Shown: positions 26,061 to 35,119, counted from the stretch's first letter. The stretch is 48,089 nt of DNA from an uncultured Saccharofermentans sp. (GCA_905234715.1 CAJOJI010000004.1:1-48089), one strand, 5' to 3'. A program made the numbers and translations. Notes: generated by a model not told the origin, from the sequence alone.

Positions 26061-28133
26061 TTATTTCTTTAAGATGGACTCCATGATGCTCTTCGGCGTC
26101 TCCGCGAAGTGGCTTATCTGCATTACGAACGTACCACGTCCCTGTGTTGAAGAACGGAGGTCTGTTGCGTAACCAAACATGTTTGCGAGCGGAACCTCAG
26201 CATGTACCTGCTGTGAACCGTTCATAGGCTCGATTTCCTTGATTGCGCCACGGCGTGCATTAAGTCCGCCGATAACGTCGCCCAAGTACTCATCAGGAAC
26301 CTCGACGTCTACCTTCATGATAGGCTCGAGGAGGCAAGGATCGCCCTTCTGCATACCAGCCTTGAATCCCATGGATCCTGCGATCTTGAAGGCCATTTCT
26401 GAAGAGTCGACATCGTGGTAAGAACCGTCGAAAACGGTAACCTTAACGTCAACAACAGGATAGCCACCCAAGATACCGGCCTGCATAGCTTCCTGAATAC
26501 CTGCATCGATAGGAGCGATGAACTGCTTCGGGATGCAGCCGCCGACTGTCTCGTCGACGAACTCGTAACCCTTACCGGGCTCCTGAGGTTCGAGTCTGAG
26601 CCAGCAGTCACCGTACTGACCGTGACCACCGGACTGACGTACGAACTTACCCTGAGCTTCAACAGTTCTTCTGATCGTCTCTTTGTAGGATACCTGAGGT
26701 GCGCCTACGTTAGCCTCAACCTTGAACTCACGGAAAAGACGGTCAACGATGATATCGAGGTGAAGCTCACCCATACCTGCGATGATTGTCTGTCCTGTTT
26801 CCTGGTTGGTGTATGTACGGAACGTCGGGTCTTCTTCTGCGAGCTTCTGGAGAGCGATAAGCATCTTCTCCTGTGATGCACGGCTCTTTGGTTCGATAGC
26901 AACCTCAATAACCGGCTCAGGGAACTCCATGGACTCGAGGATGATAGGATGCTCCTCGTCGCAGAGTGTATTACCTGTAGTTGTATCCTTCAGACCGATA
27001 GCAGCTGCGATGTCGCCGGAGAATACTTCTGTGATCTCCTTACGCTCGTTAGCGTGCATCTGAACGATACGTCCGATACGCTCCTTCTTGTTCTTAGATG
27101 AGTTAAGAACATAAGATCCTGCTTCCATAACACCGGAATAAACTCTGAAGAAGCAGAGCTTACCGACGAACGGGTCAGTAGCGATCTTGAATGCGAGAGC
27201 AGAGAAAGGCTCTTCATCAGAAGAAGGTCTCTCTTCTTCTTCCTCTGTCTCAGGGTTAACACCCTTGATAGCGGGAACGTCGAGAGGTGAAGGCATGTAG
27301 TCAACGATAGCGTCGAGCAACATCTGTACGCCCTTGTTTCTCAAAGATGTACCGCATGTAACAGGGATGAGCTTGCATGAGCAGCAAGCCTTACGGAGAG
27401 CAGCCTTGAGCTCTTCATTGGAGATCTCCTCACCTTCGAGGTACTTCTCTGTGAGCTCGTCGTCGGTCTCGCAGATAAGCTCGACCATCTCTTCTCTCTT
27501 TGCCTTAATGAGATCGACCATATCAGCAGGAACCTCGCGGTCCTCATACTGCATACCGTCTTCTGAAGTGTAAACCTCAGCACGGAGAGTAATAAGGTCG
27601 ATAATGCCCTGGAAGTTGTCTTCCTTACCGATAGGGTACTGGATGGCAACGGGGACATTCTTAAGTCTGTCACGGATCATCTCGCAAACATGTTCAAAGT
27701 TTGCACCGATGATGTCCATCTTGTTGACGAAAACCATTCTCGGAACACCGTAGTGCTCAGCCTGTCTCCAAACTGTTTCCGTCTGCGGCTCAACGCCGCC
27801 TCTTGCAGACATAACCGTAACGGCACCGTCAAGTACACGGAGTGAACGCTCAACTTCTACTGTGAAGTCAACGTGACCGGGGGTGTCGATGATGTTGATT
27901 CTGTGGCCCTTCCAGGGAGCTGTTGTAGCTGCGGAGGTAATTGTGATACCTCTCTCCTGCTCCTGAACCATCCAGTCCATGGTAGCAGCACCTTCGTGAA
28001 CCTCACCCATCTTACGGTTAACACCTGAGTAATAAAGAATTCTCTCGGTTGTTGTTGTCTTACCGGCGTCGATGTGAGCCATAATACCGATGTTTCTGGT
28101 CTTCTCAAGCGGATATGCTCTTGTTGTAGCCAT
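26061..28133 (-). CDS. fusA: Translation elongation factor G
   Basis: GTPase that drives tRNA-mRNA translocation and, with RRF, ribosome recycling. It has 690 residues, full length. G1 AHIDAGKTT, the G2-side [10 protein letters not shown]3 DTPGHVDF and G4 NKMD are intact, and domains II-V follow ([34 protein letters not shown]). AAAGGA lies eleven bases before ATG, a slightly long spacing. It sits 29 bp after rpsG in the str operon. Confidence 0.98.
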   Translation of the reverse strand: MATTRAYPLEKTRNIGIMAHIDAGKTTTTERILYYSGVNRKMGEVHEGAATMDWMVQEQERGITITSAATTAPWKGHRINIIDTPGHVDFTVEVERSLRVLDGAVTVMSARGGVEPQTETVWRQAEHYGVPRMVFVNKMDIIGANFEHVCEMIRDRLKNVPVAIQYPIGKEDNFQGIIDLITLRAEVYTSEDGMQYEDREVPADMVDLIKAKREEMVELICETDDELTEKYLEGEEISNEELKAALRKACCSCKLIPVTCGTSLRNKGVQMLLDAIVDYMPSPLDVPAIKGVNPETEEEEERPSSDEEPFSALAFKIATDPFVGKLCFFRVYSGVMEAGSYVLNSSKNKKERIGRIVQMHANERKEITEVFSGDIAAAIGLKDTTTGNTLCDEEHPIILESMEFPEPVIEVAIEPKSRASQEKMLIALQKLAEEDPTFRTYTNQETGQTIIAGMGELHLDIIVDRLFREFKVEANVGAPQVSYKETIRRTVEAQGKFVRQSGGHGQYGDCWLRLEPQEPGKGYEFVDETVGGCIPKQFIAPIDAGIQEAMQAGILGGYPVVDVKVTVFDGSYHDVDSSEMAFKIAGSMGFKAGMQKGDPCLLEPIMKVDVEVPDEYLGDVIGGLNARRGAIKEIEPMNGSQQVHAEVPLANMFGYATDLRSSTQGRGTFVMQISHFAETPKSIMESILKK

Positions 28134-28162
28134 TAGTATTAATGTCCTTTCTTAACCGGTGA

Positions 28163-28633
28163 TTAACGATTGAAATGTGCGAAAGCCTTGTTAGCTTCAG
28201 CCATTCTGTGCATTTCTTCTTTTCTCTTGAATGCTCCGCCAGTCTCGTTTGCTGCATCCATAAGTTCAGCAGCAAGACGCTCCTTCATGGTGCGCTCAGA
28301 TCTGTTTCTCGAGTACTGAACTATCCAACGAAGTCCGAGTGTCTGTCTTCTCTCGGGCTTAACATCCATAGGGATCTGATAGTTAGCACCGCCTACACGG
28401 CGTGCCTTACACTCGAGGGTGGGCATTACGTTAGCAAGAGCCTTTCTGAATACTTCGAGGGGCTCTTCATTTGTGCGCTCTTTGATGATATCGAAGGCGC
28501 CGTATGTAATTTTTTGAGCTACGCCCTTCTTGCCGTCCAGCATGATGTTGTTGATAAGCTTACTTACTACAACGTCATTGTAGACAGGATCAGGAAGAAC
28601 CGTTCTCTTGGGTGTATTGCCTTTTCTTGGCAC
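28163..28633 (-). CDS. rpsG: 30S ribosomal protein S7
   Basis: Primary 16S rRNA-binding protein that organises the 30S head. It has 156 residues, with the family opening [19 protein letters not shown] and the conserved [12 protein letters not shown]. The start is GTG (28631-28633), with TAGGAGGG just upstream. It is separated from rpsL by an unusually long 180-bp gap that contains a hairpin, and followed closely by fusA. Confidence 0.98.
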   Translation of the reverse strand: MPRKGNTPKRTVLPDPVYNDVVVSKLINNIMLDGKKGVAQKITYGAFDIIKERTNEEPLEVFRKALANVMPTLECKARRVGGANYQIPMDVKPERRQTLGLRWIVQYSRNRSERTMKERLAAELMDAANETGGAFKRKEEMHRMAEANKAFAHFNR

Positions 28634-28674
28634 TTTGCTTCCCTCCTAACATGATTATCAAAATTTTACTTTCT

Positions 28675-28709
28675 AAAACTTGAAACCATAGGTACTCACG
28701 TTTCAGTTT
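28675..28709 (-). ncRNA. Hairpin in the rpsL-rpsG leader
   Basis: On the minus strand AAACTGAAAC (28700-28709) pairs with GTTTCAAGTTT (28675-28686), one bulged base, loop of about 13 nt. It lies some 40 nt before the S7 start. In E. coli the S7 protein represses translation from this same intergenic region, so a control element here is reasonable. That role is inference. Confidence 0.35.
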
Positions 28710-28813
28710 GTTCTTGTGGACCGTGTTAAGTGTTTCAGTCAGGCAATGTCCATATATGAACAATGTACTGATCACTTATGTCCAACCCCAGCGCGAAAAT
28801 AATTCACGCGGGA

Positions 28814-29242
28814 TTACTTCTTAACCTTAGCAGCCTTCGGCTTCTTAGCGCCGTACTTAGATCTGCCCTGCTGGCGATCTGCGACACCTGCTGTATCAAG
28901 GGTACCTCTAACGATGTGGTAACGAACACCAGGGAGGTCCTTAACACGTCCGCCTCTGATGAGAACAACAGAGTGCTCCTGAAGGTTGTGTCCGATTCCC
29001 GGAATGTAGGCTGTAACCTCGTAGCCGTTTGTAAGTCTTACACGGGCAACCTTACGAAGCGCTGAGTTAGGCTTCTTAGGTGTTGTCGTCTTAACAACTG
29101 TGCAAACACCACGCTTTTGAGGTGAGTCTAAATCCGTCTGCTTGTTTCTGATGGTATTCATCGAGAACTGCAAAGCCGGGCTGGCAGACTTGTAAGTCTT
29201 GGACTGTCTGCCGGACTTAACCAATTGATTGAACGTTGGCAT
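28814..29242 (-). CDS. rpsL: 30S ribosomal protein S12
   Basis: Decoding-centre protein of the small subunit, 142 residues. It opens [12 protein letters not shown] and carries [16 protein letters not shown] and the loop [14 protein letters not shown]. The Lys of KKPNS and the Lys of GRVKDLPG, sites of classical streptomycin resistance, are the wild-type residues. The ATG at 29242 follows AAAGGAG (29251-29257) with eight bases between. An in-frame upstream start at 29305 would add non-homologous residues and is rejected. It is the first gene of the str operon. Confidence 0.98.
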   Translation of the reverse strand: MPTFNQLVKSGRQSKTYKSASPALQFSMNTIRNKQTDLDSPQKRGVCTVVKTTTPKKPNSALRKVARVRLTNGYEVTAYIPGIGHNLQEHSVVLIRGGRVKDLPGVRYHIVRGTLDTAGVADRQQGRSKYGAKKPKAAKVKK

Positions 29243-29308
29243 CAATACATCTCCTTTCTTAATTTTTACGCGCAAATATGAGCACAAAGTCCCCTTTGCG
29301 AGCAATTA

Positions 29309-29337
29309 AGTATACACCCGTGTTTTTGGAATGTAAA
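29309..29337 (-). promoter_or_regulatory. Promoter of the str operon
   Basis: On the minus strand -35 TTTACA (29332-29337), a 17-bp spacer and -10 TATACT (29309-29314), about 65 bp upstream of rpsL. It is near-consensus and divergent from the decarboxylase promoter. Confidence 0.78.
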
Positions 29338-29446
29338 CCGCCAATTTAAAAGGGCTCTTCCCTGTCTGCGGCCTCCCTCTTTTCGAGGGTTGGATAATTA
29401 TACCCAAAAAGCATTAAAAAATGTCCTTTAAACATAAAAAATCGTA

Positions 29447-29475
29447 TTCACATATCCAGGCAAAGCCTATATACT
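29447..29475 (+). promoter_or_regulatory. Promoter of the decarboxylase operon
   Basis: -35 TTCACA (29447-29452), a 17-bp spacer and -10 TATACT (29470-29475), leaving a leader of about 33 nt before ATG 29515. Confidence 0.65.
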
Positions 29476-29514
29476 TACTAAGGTTATTTTTTAATTACAA
29501 GGAGTGTGACTTCA

Positions 29515-30900
29515 ATGAAAGTAAAAATCACAGAAACCGTGCTGCGTGACTCTCAGCAGTCCCTTATCGCAACACGTATGCCTTTCTCCGATTTCGAGGG
29601 CATCCTTGAGACTTTGGACAATGCCGGCTACTACTCACTCGAGTGCTGGGGCGGCGCTACATTCGATTCATGTCTCAGATATCTCGACGAGGATCCGTGG
29701 GAAAGACTCAGAAAGATCAAGGCTGTCTGCAAAAAGACTCCCCTTCAGATGCTCATCCGCGGCCAGAACATCCTCGGATACAAGCATTATCCCGATGACG
29801 TCGTAAGACTCTTCTGCCGCAAGGCTGCAGAGAACGGTATGGATATCTTCCGTATCTTCGACGCTCTCAATGATTTCAGAAACATTGAAGTCTGCATTGA
29901 CGAGGTAAAGAAGTGCGGCAAGCATGCACAGGGCTGCATCTGCTACACTACTTCACCTGTTCATACAATCGAGAAGTACGTTGAAATGTGCAAAGAGCTT
30001 GAGAGCATGGGCGTTGACTCCATCGCTATCAAGGACATGGCAGGTATCTGCTCTCCTAAGGAAGCTTACGATCTCGTAAAGGCTATCAAGGACGCAAAGA
30101 TCTCCGTACCTCTCTTCTTCCACACACACCACACAACAGGCATGGGCCCCATGACACTCATGAAGGCTATCGAAGCCGGTGTTGACGGTATCGACTGCGC
30201 TATCTCCACAATGGCAGGCGGCACATCACAGCCTGCAACAGAGACAATGGCTTACACAATGGGCCAGTTCGGTTACGGTTCAGGTCTCGATATGGACAAG
30301 CTCAAGGAGATCGCTGATTTCTTCGTACCCGTAAGAAAGAAGTTCCTCGACAACGGAACACTCAATCCTACAGTCATGGGCATCAAGGCTGACATCCTCA
30401 AGTATCAGGTTCCGGGCGGAATGCTCTCCAACATGATCGCTAACCTCAAGGATATGCACGCTCTCGACAAGTTCGACGAAGCTCTTGCTGAGATCCCTGC
30501 AGTACGTAAGGACATGGGTTATCCCCCGCTCGTTACACCTCTCTCACAGATGGTTGGTAACCAGGCAGTCCAGAACGTTCTCTTAGGTGAGAGATACAAG
30601 AACATCTCCAAGGAGATCAAGGCTTACCTCAGAGGCGAGTACGGAAGAGCACCCGGAGAAGTTAACCAGGAACTCATCGACAGATGCTGGAAGCCTGAAG
30701 AACTCGTTCAGGGCAGATATGCTGATTCCCTCGAGCCTGCTTTCGAGAAGACAAAGGCAGAGCTTGGCGACAAGGCAAGATCTGACGAGGACGTCCTCTC
30801 CTACATCGCTTTCCCTCAGGTTGCTGAGAAGTTCTTCGCAGCTCGTGAGGAGAAGGAATCCAACACAGTTAACTACACCATCGAGAAGAAGGAGGATTGA
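29515..30900 (+). CDS. oadA: Oxaloacetate decarboxylase-type alpha subunit (carboxyltransferase)
   Basis: Carboxyltransferase subunit of a membrane-bound biotin-dependent decarboxylase, 461 residues. The HMGL-like TIM barrel opens with TETVLRDSQQSLIATRM. It has the metal-binding pair FHTHH and the IKDMAG motif, followed by a conserved carboxylase domain. The biotinyl domain present at the C-terminus of E. coli and Klebsiella OadA is absent; it is encoded separately at 31305-31703. GGAG at 29501-29504 fits the ATG at 29515 (spacing ten), not the GTG at 29506. It is the first gene of a four-gene operon. LRDSQQS and the context favour oxaloacetate as substrate. Confidence 0.92.
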   Translation: MKVKITETVLRDSQQSLIATRMPFSDFEGILETLDNAGYYSLECWGGATFDSCLRYLDEDPWERLRKIKAVCKKTPLQMLIRGQNILGYKHYPDDVVRLFCRKAAENGMDIFRIFDALNDFRNIEVCIDEVKKCGKHAQGCICYTTSPVHTIEKYVEMCKELESMGVDSIAIKDMAGICSPKEAYDLVKAIKDAKISVPLFFHTHHTTGMGPMTLMKAIEAGVDGIDCAISTMAGGTSQPATETMAYTMGQFGYGSGLDMDKLKEIADFFVPVRKKFLDNGTLNPTVMGIKADILKYQVPGGMLSNMIANLKDMHALDKFDEALAEIPAVRKDMGYPPLVTPLSQMVGNQAVQNVLLGERYKNISKEIKAYLRGEYGRAPGEVNQELIDRCWKPEELVQGRYADSLEPAFEKTKAELGDKARSDEDVLSYIAFPQVAEKFFAAREEKESNTVNYTIEKKED

Positions 30901-30902
30901 TT

Positions 30903-31289
30903 ATGATCCCTGTAGTACAGTTGACTGTTGAGCGCGGAACACATCTCACAACACCCGAGATGCTGTTAAACGCCGGCATAGTCATCCTCGTGGTTTTCGC
31001 TGTGCTCCTGCTGATGTACATCCTTATCTCAATTTCAGGTAAGATCATCCAGGCAATCACAAAGATCGGTTCAAAGGAAGAGCCCGCAAAGGCTCCCGCT
31101 GCCGCTCCTGCCGCTGCACCTGCAGCTGCTGCAGCAGCTTCCGAAGAAGTATTCTCCTCCGGATCCTTAAAGCTCAAGAACTGTGATGAGAAGACAGCTG
31201 CCATGATCATGGCAATCGTTGCAGATGACTCCGGAATACCGCTCGAAGAGCTCGTATTCAAGTCCATCAAACTCGTCGAAAAGAATTAA
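30903..31289 (+). CDS. oadG: Sodium-pump decarboxylase gamma subunit
   Basis: Small membrane subunit of about 128 residues that assembles alpha and beta subunits. A single transmembrane helix (about residues 22-45, NAGIVILVVFAVLLLMYILI) is followed by an Ala/Pro-rich linker. A soluble end (LKLKNCDEKTAAMIMAIVAD) resembles the extra domain of clostridial gamma subunits. It starts three bases after the oadA stop, with AAGGAGG inside oadA's end, so the two are coupled. A TTG six bases earlier overlaps oadA and is not preferred. Confidence 0.85.
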   Translation: MIPVVQLTVERGTHLTTPEMLLNAGIVILVVFAVLLLMYILISISGKIIQAITKIGSKEEPAKAPAAAPAAAPAAAAAASEEVFSSGSLKLKNCDEKTAAMIMAIVADDSGIPLEELVFKSIKLVEKN

Positions 31290-31304
31290 AGGAGAACGTT
31301 AACC

Positions 31305-31703
31305 ATGATTTATAACGTAACTATCAACGATAAAGTATATGAGGTAGAAGTTGAGAAGGGCAAAGCCAATCTCATCAAAACAACAGCCGTAGTTGCAGCT
31401 CCTGCTGCAGCACCCGCTGCTGCTCCCGCTCCTGCCGCTGCACCTGCTCCCGCAGCTGCTCCTGCACCCGCTGCCGCTGCTGCCGCAGGCACAACACCTG
31501 TTAACTCACCTATGCCCGGCACGATCCTTGACGTTAAGGTTGCTGTAGGTCAGGCAGTTAAGGAAGGCGAGCTCGTTTGCATCCTCGAAGCTATGAAGAT
31601 GGAGAACGAGATCTACGCTCCCTGCTCAGGTTCAGTTGCTCAGGTTCTCGTAACAAAGGGCCAGTCAGTAGACACCGGCACACCCTTGGTATCTATTTCT
31701 TAA
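31305..31703 (+). CDS. Biotin carboxyl carrier subunit of the decarboxylase
   Basis: A 132-residue biotin carrier that shuttles carboxyl groups between the alpha and beta subunits. A short N-terminal beta segment is followed by a flexible Ala/Pro linker (residues 29-62, AAPAAAPAP repeats). The biotinyl domain starts at NSPMPGTILDVKV and has the target Lys98 in EAMKMEN. AAAGGAG precedes ATG. It is the third gene of the operon and completes the alpha subunit, which lacks this domain. It is comparable to MmdC or the Propionigenium/Veillonella carriers. Confidence 0.93.
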   Translation: MIYNVTINDKVYEVEVEKGKANLIKTTAVVAAPAAAPAAAPAPAAAPAPAAAPAPAAAAAAGTTPVNSPMPGTILDVKVAVGQAVKEGELVCILEAMKMENEIYAPCSGSVAQVLVTKGQSVDTGTPLVSIS

Positions 31704-31721
31704 TCAGGGGGTAGCAGGGTA

Positions 31722-32915
31722 ATGATTGAAGTATTAAAAAATCTGTGGGAGACATCAGGTGTTGCCACTATGACATGGCAGCAGGGCGTGATGATTCTTA
31801 TCTCGTTCATCCTGTTCTATCTCGCAATCAAAAAGCAGTATGAGCCTTTGCTTTTACTCCCTATCGCATTCGGTATGCTCCTTACAAATCTCCCTTGGCC
31901 CGGCGGCGGAATCTTCCACCCCGATTGGTTCAACGGCGATATTGACTGGGCAGCATTGGGCGGACATGGCTACGATGCCGCAGGCAACCACGTTGATCCG
32001 GGTCTCTTCGACTTCCTCTACATCGGCGTTAAGATGGACATCTTCCCCTGCCTTATCTTTATGGCAGTAGGCGCTATGACAGACTTCGGACCCCTGATCT
32101 CCAGACCTTCATCCTTCTTCATGGGTGCAGGCGCTCAGTTCGGTATCTCCTTCGCATTCGTAGTAGCTTGCCTCCTGGGCTTCGATCCTCAGGGTGCAGC
32201 TTCCATCGGTATCATCGGCGGTGCTGACGGCCCGACGGCTATCTATCTCACATCCAAGCTCGCTCCTGAGCTCCTCGGTGCGATCGCTATTGCAGCTTAC
32301 TCATACATGGCGCTCATCCCTATGATCCAGCCGCCTATCATGAAGCTGCTCACAACAAAGAAGATGCGTCAGGTAAAGATGGAGCAGACCAGACCTGTTT
32401 CCAAGGCTGAGAAGATCTGCTTCCCTATCATCGTAACTGTTGTTTGCGTTCTCATCCTTCCTTCCGTTGCACCTCTCCTCGGCTGCCTCATGCTCGGTAA
32501 CCTCTTCAGAGAGTCAGGCGTTACAGACCGTCTTTCCGACACAGCTCAGAACGCTATGTGCAACATCGTAACCATCATGCTCGGTACATCAGTTGGTGCT
32601 ACAGCAGTTGGCGTTAACTTCCTCAAGCTCGAGACAGTTAAGATCATCGTTATCGGTCTTTGCGCTTTCGCCTTCGCTACGATCGGCGGACTCCTCATCG
32701 GTATCGTTATGTACTTCCTGTCCGGCAAGAAGATCAATCCGCTCATCGGTGCAGCAGGCGTTTCCGCCGTACCTATGGCAGCACGTGTTGCTTCCAAGGT
32801 AGGCCAGAAGGAGAATCCTTCCAACTTCCTGCTCATGCACGCTATGGGTCCGAACGTTGCAGGCGTTATCGGTTCAGCAGTTGCTGCCGGCATCCTGCTC
32901 ACACTCTTCGGTTAA
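31722..32915 (+). CDS. oadB: Sodium-pumping decarboxylase beta subunit
   Basis: Integral membrane subunit of 397 residues with about ten to eleven helices. It decarboxylates carboxybiotin and exports sodium ions. It shows the family motifs AMTDFGPLISRP, GIIGGADGPTAIYLTSKLAPELLGAIA and the intramembrane regions around GTSVGATAVGVNF. AGGGGGT lies upstream of ATG. It is last in the operon alpha-gamma-carrier-beta and is followed by a strong terminator. Together the four subunits turn decarboxylation into a sodium gradient. Oxaloacetate and methylmalonyl-CoA pumps share this subunit, so the substrate rests on the alpha subunit. Confidence 0.95.
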   Translation: MIEVLKNLWETSGVATMTWQQGVMILISFILFYLAIKKQYEPLLLLPIAFGMLLTNLPWPGGGIFHPDWFNGDIDWAALGGHGYDAAGNHVDPGLFDFLYIGVKMDIFPCLIFMAVGAMTDFGPLISRPSSFFMGAGAQFGISFAFVVACLLGFDPQGAASIGIIGGADGPTAIYLTSKLAPELLGAIAIAAYSYMALIPMIQPPIMKLLTTKKMRQVKMEQTRPVSKAEKICFPIIVTVVCVLILPSVAPLLGCLMLGNLFRESGVTDRLSDTAQNAMCNIVTIMLGTSVGATAVGVNFLKLETVKIIVIGLCAFAFATIGGLLIGIVMYFLSGKKINPLIGAAGVSAVPMAARVASKVGQKENPSNFLLMHAMGPNVAGVIGSAVAAGILLTLFG

Positions 32916-32939
32916 TAGAGTTGTAATTAAATAACCTAT

Positions 32940-32976
32940 AGAGGCTGTCTCATGTGAGGCAGCCTCTTTTAGTTTT
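32940..32976 (+). terminator. Terminator of the decarboxylase operon
   Basis: GAGGCTG (32941-32947) pairs with CAGCCTC (32960-32966), inner TCTCATGTGAG, then TTTTAGTTTT. It is the same design as the tuf terminator. Confidence 0.92.
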
Positions 32977-33024
32977 CGGGTAAGCGGTAGAAATCTGAGT
33001 TGTTATGAAATAGAATCGAAGTGT

Positions 33025-34029
33025 ATGAGGAAAAAAGGAATTACAATCTTACTGATACTGTGTATCTATCTTTGTGCCGCAGTGGTCACCCTGCTGCCCC
33101 TTTTCGATGGGAACTTTATGGCAGATGCCAGAGTAAAAGACCACAAAGTGGATGTTGAATACATGTCGATCCATACGACCGGCGGATATACAGGCCGCAT
33201 AGACATAAAGGTCGAAGTGTTTCAGGAAGGCGATAAGTTCTATCTTGTGAGCACAGAAGATGACTGCGTAAAACATGAGCTGACCAAGTTCGAATATCTT
33301 TTGTGTACCGATATAGATTTCGATGCTCTCCGCGATCAGGATGGTCTTAACGGTTCAGACCTTACATACGATCACATTGAATACAGACCGGCAGGCGGCA
33401 AGACTGTCTCGCTCCCCGCAAAGTGCTATATGTATTTCCCCGGAATGATCTATTTCTTCCAAAGTATCCTGACTACACCGGATTACGAACTTACGCGCGC
33501 TGACGAGCTCGCTGTTGAATTTGCCAAGTACAGTTACCTGAACGGTTCACCTGACGTGATATACATCAGCTGCCGCGTCCTCTTTGGCGGCGATTCTTCA
33601 AATTACATCAATCTTTATTTCGGAAACGGTACCTCCGAAGAGAGATATGCATTCTGGAAGAAATGCGAAGACCGGGCCATTAACCGCACCGGCAGCATAA
33701 CCTACAATCTGGCTGGCGGCCAGCTCCCTGAAGAAAACGAAGAACTAATGAACGACTTTACCAAGCTCCCCTCAGGTTCGGGCAGCATTTATTACCGTGT
33801 CCAGACCAACGAGGACATCGTGCTGGTCTCCATGATCGATGCAGAAAACAACACCTATTACTGCGCATACGCAGACGGATCGCGCCAGAAAGATATCCTC
33901 CGCATCATGACGGGCAATAAGGCCGGCCTCGCCGGAACCATTATTGCGCTGGCTATTGAGACCGTGGTGTTCGCTGGTGTGGTTGGTACAGTTATGGTAA
34001 TCTCCAAAAAGAAAACAGCAGCCGCTTAA
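33025..34029 (+). CDS. Unrecognised two-TM extracytoplasmic protein
   Basis: A 334-residue protein I do not recognise. A transmembrane helix or signal anchor occupies residues about 6-26 (ILLILCIYLCAAVVTLLPLF). A large extracytoplasmic beta-rich domain follows to about 295, with two Cys pairs possible. A C-terminal helix (about 303-325, AGLAGTIIALAIETVVFAGV) ends in VISKKKTAAA. The domain would therefore sit outside the membrane, held at both ends. No clear ribosome site precedes ATG (only GAAG), so expression may be low or the start wrong. It stands between the decarboxylase terminator and the nuclease-like gene. Confidence 0.65.
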   Translation: MRKKGITILLILCIYLCAAVVTLLPLFDGNFMADARVKDHKVDVEYMSIHTTGGYTGRIDIKVEVFQEGDKFYLVSTEDDCVKHELTKFEYLLCTDIDFDALRDQDGLNGSDLTYDHIEYRPAGGKTVSLPAKCYMYFPGMIYFFQSILTTPDYELTRADELAVEFAKYSYLNGSPDVIYISCRVLFGGDSSNYINLYFGNGTSEERYAFWKKCEDRAINRTGSITYNLAGGQLPEENEELMNDFTKLPSGSGSIYYRVQTNEDIVLVSMIDAENNTYYCAYADGSRQKDILRIMTGNKAGLAGTIIALAIETVVFAGVVGTVMVISKKKTAAA

Positions 34030-34100
34030 ATCAGCGGTTAATGTAGTTATTTATTTCTTTTATCTTTAAATCATTTTTGAGTCTTTTTTGCCCTTTTGAG

Positions 34101-34142
34101 CTTGTCGGATTTTGTCGGATTTGTTTACACAAAACCGACAAA
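34101..34142. promoter_or_regulatory. Palindrome with TTGTCGGAT repeats upstream of the nuclease-like gene
   Basis: TTGTCGGAT occurs twice in direct tandem (34102-34110 and 34112-34120). The second copy begins a hairpin: TTTGTCGG (34111-34118) with CCGACAAA (34135-34142), and inside it TTTGT with ACAAA around TTAC. That gives 13 paired bases per arm with one A-A mismatch. It ends ten bases before a TATAAT at 34152-34157, so it overlaps the position of a -35 and could be an operator. Confidence 0.5.
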
Positions 34143-34151
34143 GCAAGGGGC

Positions 34152-34157
34152 TATAAT
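34152..34157 (+). promoter_or_regulatory. -10 box placed for a leaderless start
   Basis: TATAAT lies seven bases before ATG 34164, where transcription would begin at about the A of the start codon. No good -35 is seen at 17 bp; TTTACA lies 22 bp upstream. AAGGGG at 34145-34150 is 13 bases from ATG, too far for a normal ribosome site. Confidence 0.35.
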
Positions 34158-34163
34158 CACGGC

Positions 34164-34955
34164 ATGAATATCATAGATAAATACATACCCAGAGAATATC
34201 TGGCACTTAAGATCAATTACTGCCGCCGGCTGCTTGAACAACTTCCGAAGGCTAAAATCCATGAGCGTATGTTGGATGGATCTCCAAGACAAAGGATCAT
34301 TGTTGGTAAACACCGGTACAGTCTAAATTCTCTGCCCGGAAAGGATCTGTATGCCAAAATGAAATTGCGGGAACAGGTTGAACGTGAACTTGCCGTCTAT
34401 GAAGCAATATGGAACTTGTACTTCAGAGATCAGATACCGGAACTTGAACCGATGAAGACTGTCAGAACCCTTTATACAGGTTCAAATACACCTGTCATTA
34501 TGAATAAAGCTTATTTTGACAGTCTCAAGAACGATGCCAACGCAAATTACCCTAAGCCTGTTTTCTATCCTTTCAATGGCACATACTACCGCTCTGAAGC
34601 AGAACGAAGTATTGCTGTTTTCTACACGAATATGGGAATTCCTTTCAAGTATGAACCAGAAGTTATGCTCGCAGGCCTGCGTAAACCTTTCTATCCTGAT
34701 TTTGTCCCTTATTTCAAGGAGATAGATTCCTGTAAGTTCCACGAGCACTTCGGAATTATGAGTTCATCTGATTATATAAGGGACTCAAAGATCAAATTCG
34801 GGAACTTTACAAATGCCGGTCTTCTTCAGGATCTGGATTTTTATTTTACATATAATTCTGGTGACACTGCTTTAGATACAAGATTCCTGCTCGCAAAAAT
34901 CAACGCGATGATATTTGGTTCTATGACTTGCTGCACCGAAAAAACAGCACACTAA
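34164..34955 (+). CDS. Unrecognised PD-(D/E)XK nuclease-like protein (paralogue of 9631-10419)
   Basis: A 263-residue protein. The N-terminal half is charged and helical. The C-terminal half has YYRSEAE (Glu145), GIPFKYE, YPDF (Asp179) and FHEHFG (Glu194), then SSSDY and a final FTYNSGDTALDTRFL. The same motifs in the same order occur in the protein at 9631-10419, with Asp-to-Glu spacing of 15 in both. The E-D-E pattern resembles PD-(D/E)XK or DUF559/DUF2726-like nucleases, with His in place of Lys. The ATG at 34164 is chosen because it opens the conserved part; a longer reading frame from 34077 would run through the palindrome. Palindromes flank both ends of the gene. Confidence 0.6.
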   Translation: MNIIDKYIPREYLALKINYCRRLLEQLPKAKIHERMLDGSPRQRIIVGKHRYSLNSLPGKDLYAKMKLREQVERELAVYEAIWNLYFRDQIPELEPMKTVRTLYTGSNTPVIMNKAYFDSLKNDANANYPKPVFYPFNGTYYRSEAERSIAVFYTNMGIPFKYEPEVMLAGLRKPFYPDFVPYFKEIDSCKFHEHFGIMSSSDYIRDSKIKFGNFTNAGLLQDLDFYFTYNSGDTALDTRFLLAKINAMIFGSMTCCTEKTAH

Positions 34956-34957
34956 AC

Positions 34958-35099
34958 CGTACTCTTTGAGGCAACCGGAAAGCGAAAAAAGCAGCGTGCA
35001 AAAACCGTACTCTTTTCCATCTCAAAAGAGTACGAAAAAACCATTTGCACTTTGCAACGCACAAAATCGTACTCTTTTCGCCACCCAAAAAGTACGATT
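34958..35099. repeat. Three CGTACTCTTT hairpin repeats
   Basis: CGTACTCTTT occurs at 34958, 35006 and 35068. The second copy pairs perfectly over 11 bp with AAAAGAGTACG (35006-35016 with 35024-35034, 7-nt loop). The third forms AATCGTAC/GTACGATT (35065-35072 with 35092-35099) with TTTT/AAAA inside. Copies two and three share a longer unit beginning GCAGCG or GCAACG. Copy one begins three bases after the stop codon of the nuclease-like gene. No T-run follows on the plus strand, so these are not ordinary terminators of that gene. Confidence 0.65.
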
Positions 35100-35119
35100 C
35101 TAATTCAGCAAAATAATTA

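Noticed and set aside
28814..29305. Longer S12 starting at 29305
   Set aside because: The extra 21 residues do not match the family, and the ribosome site belongs to the ATG at 29242.
34958..35099. CRISPR array
   Set aside because: Only three imperfect units with unequal spacing (48 and 62 bp), strong internal palindromes and no cas genes.
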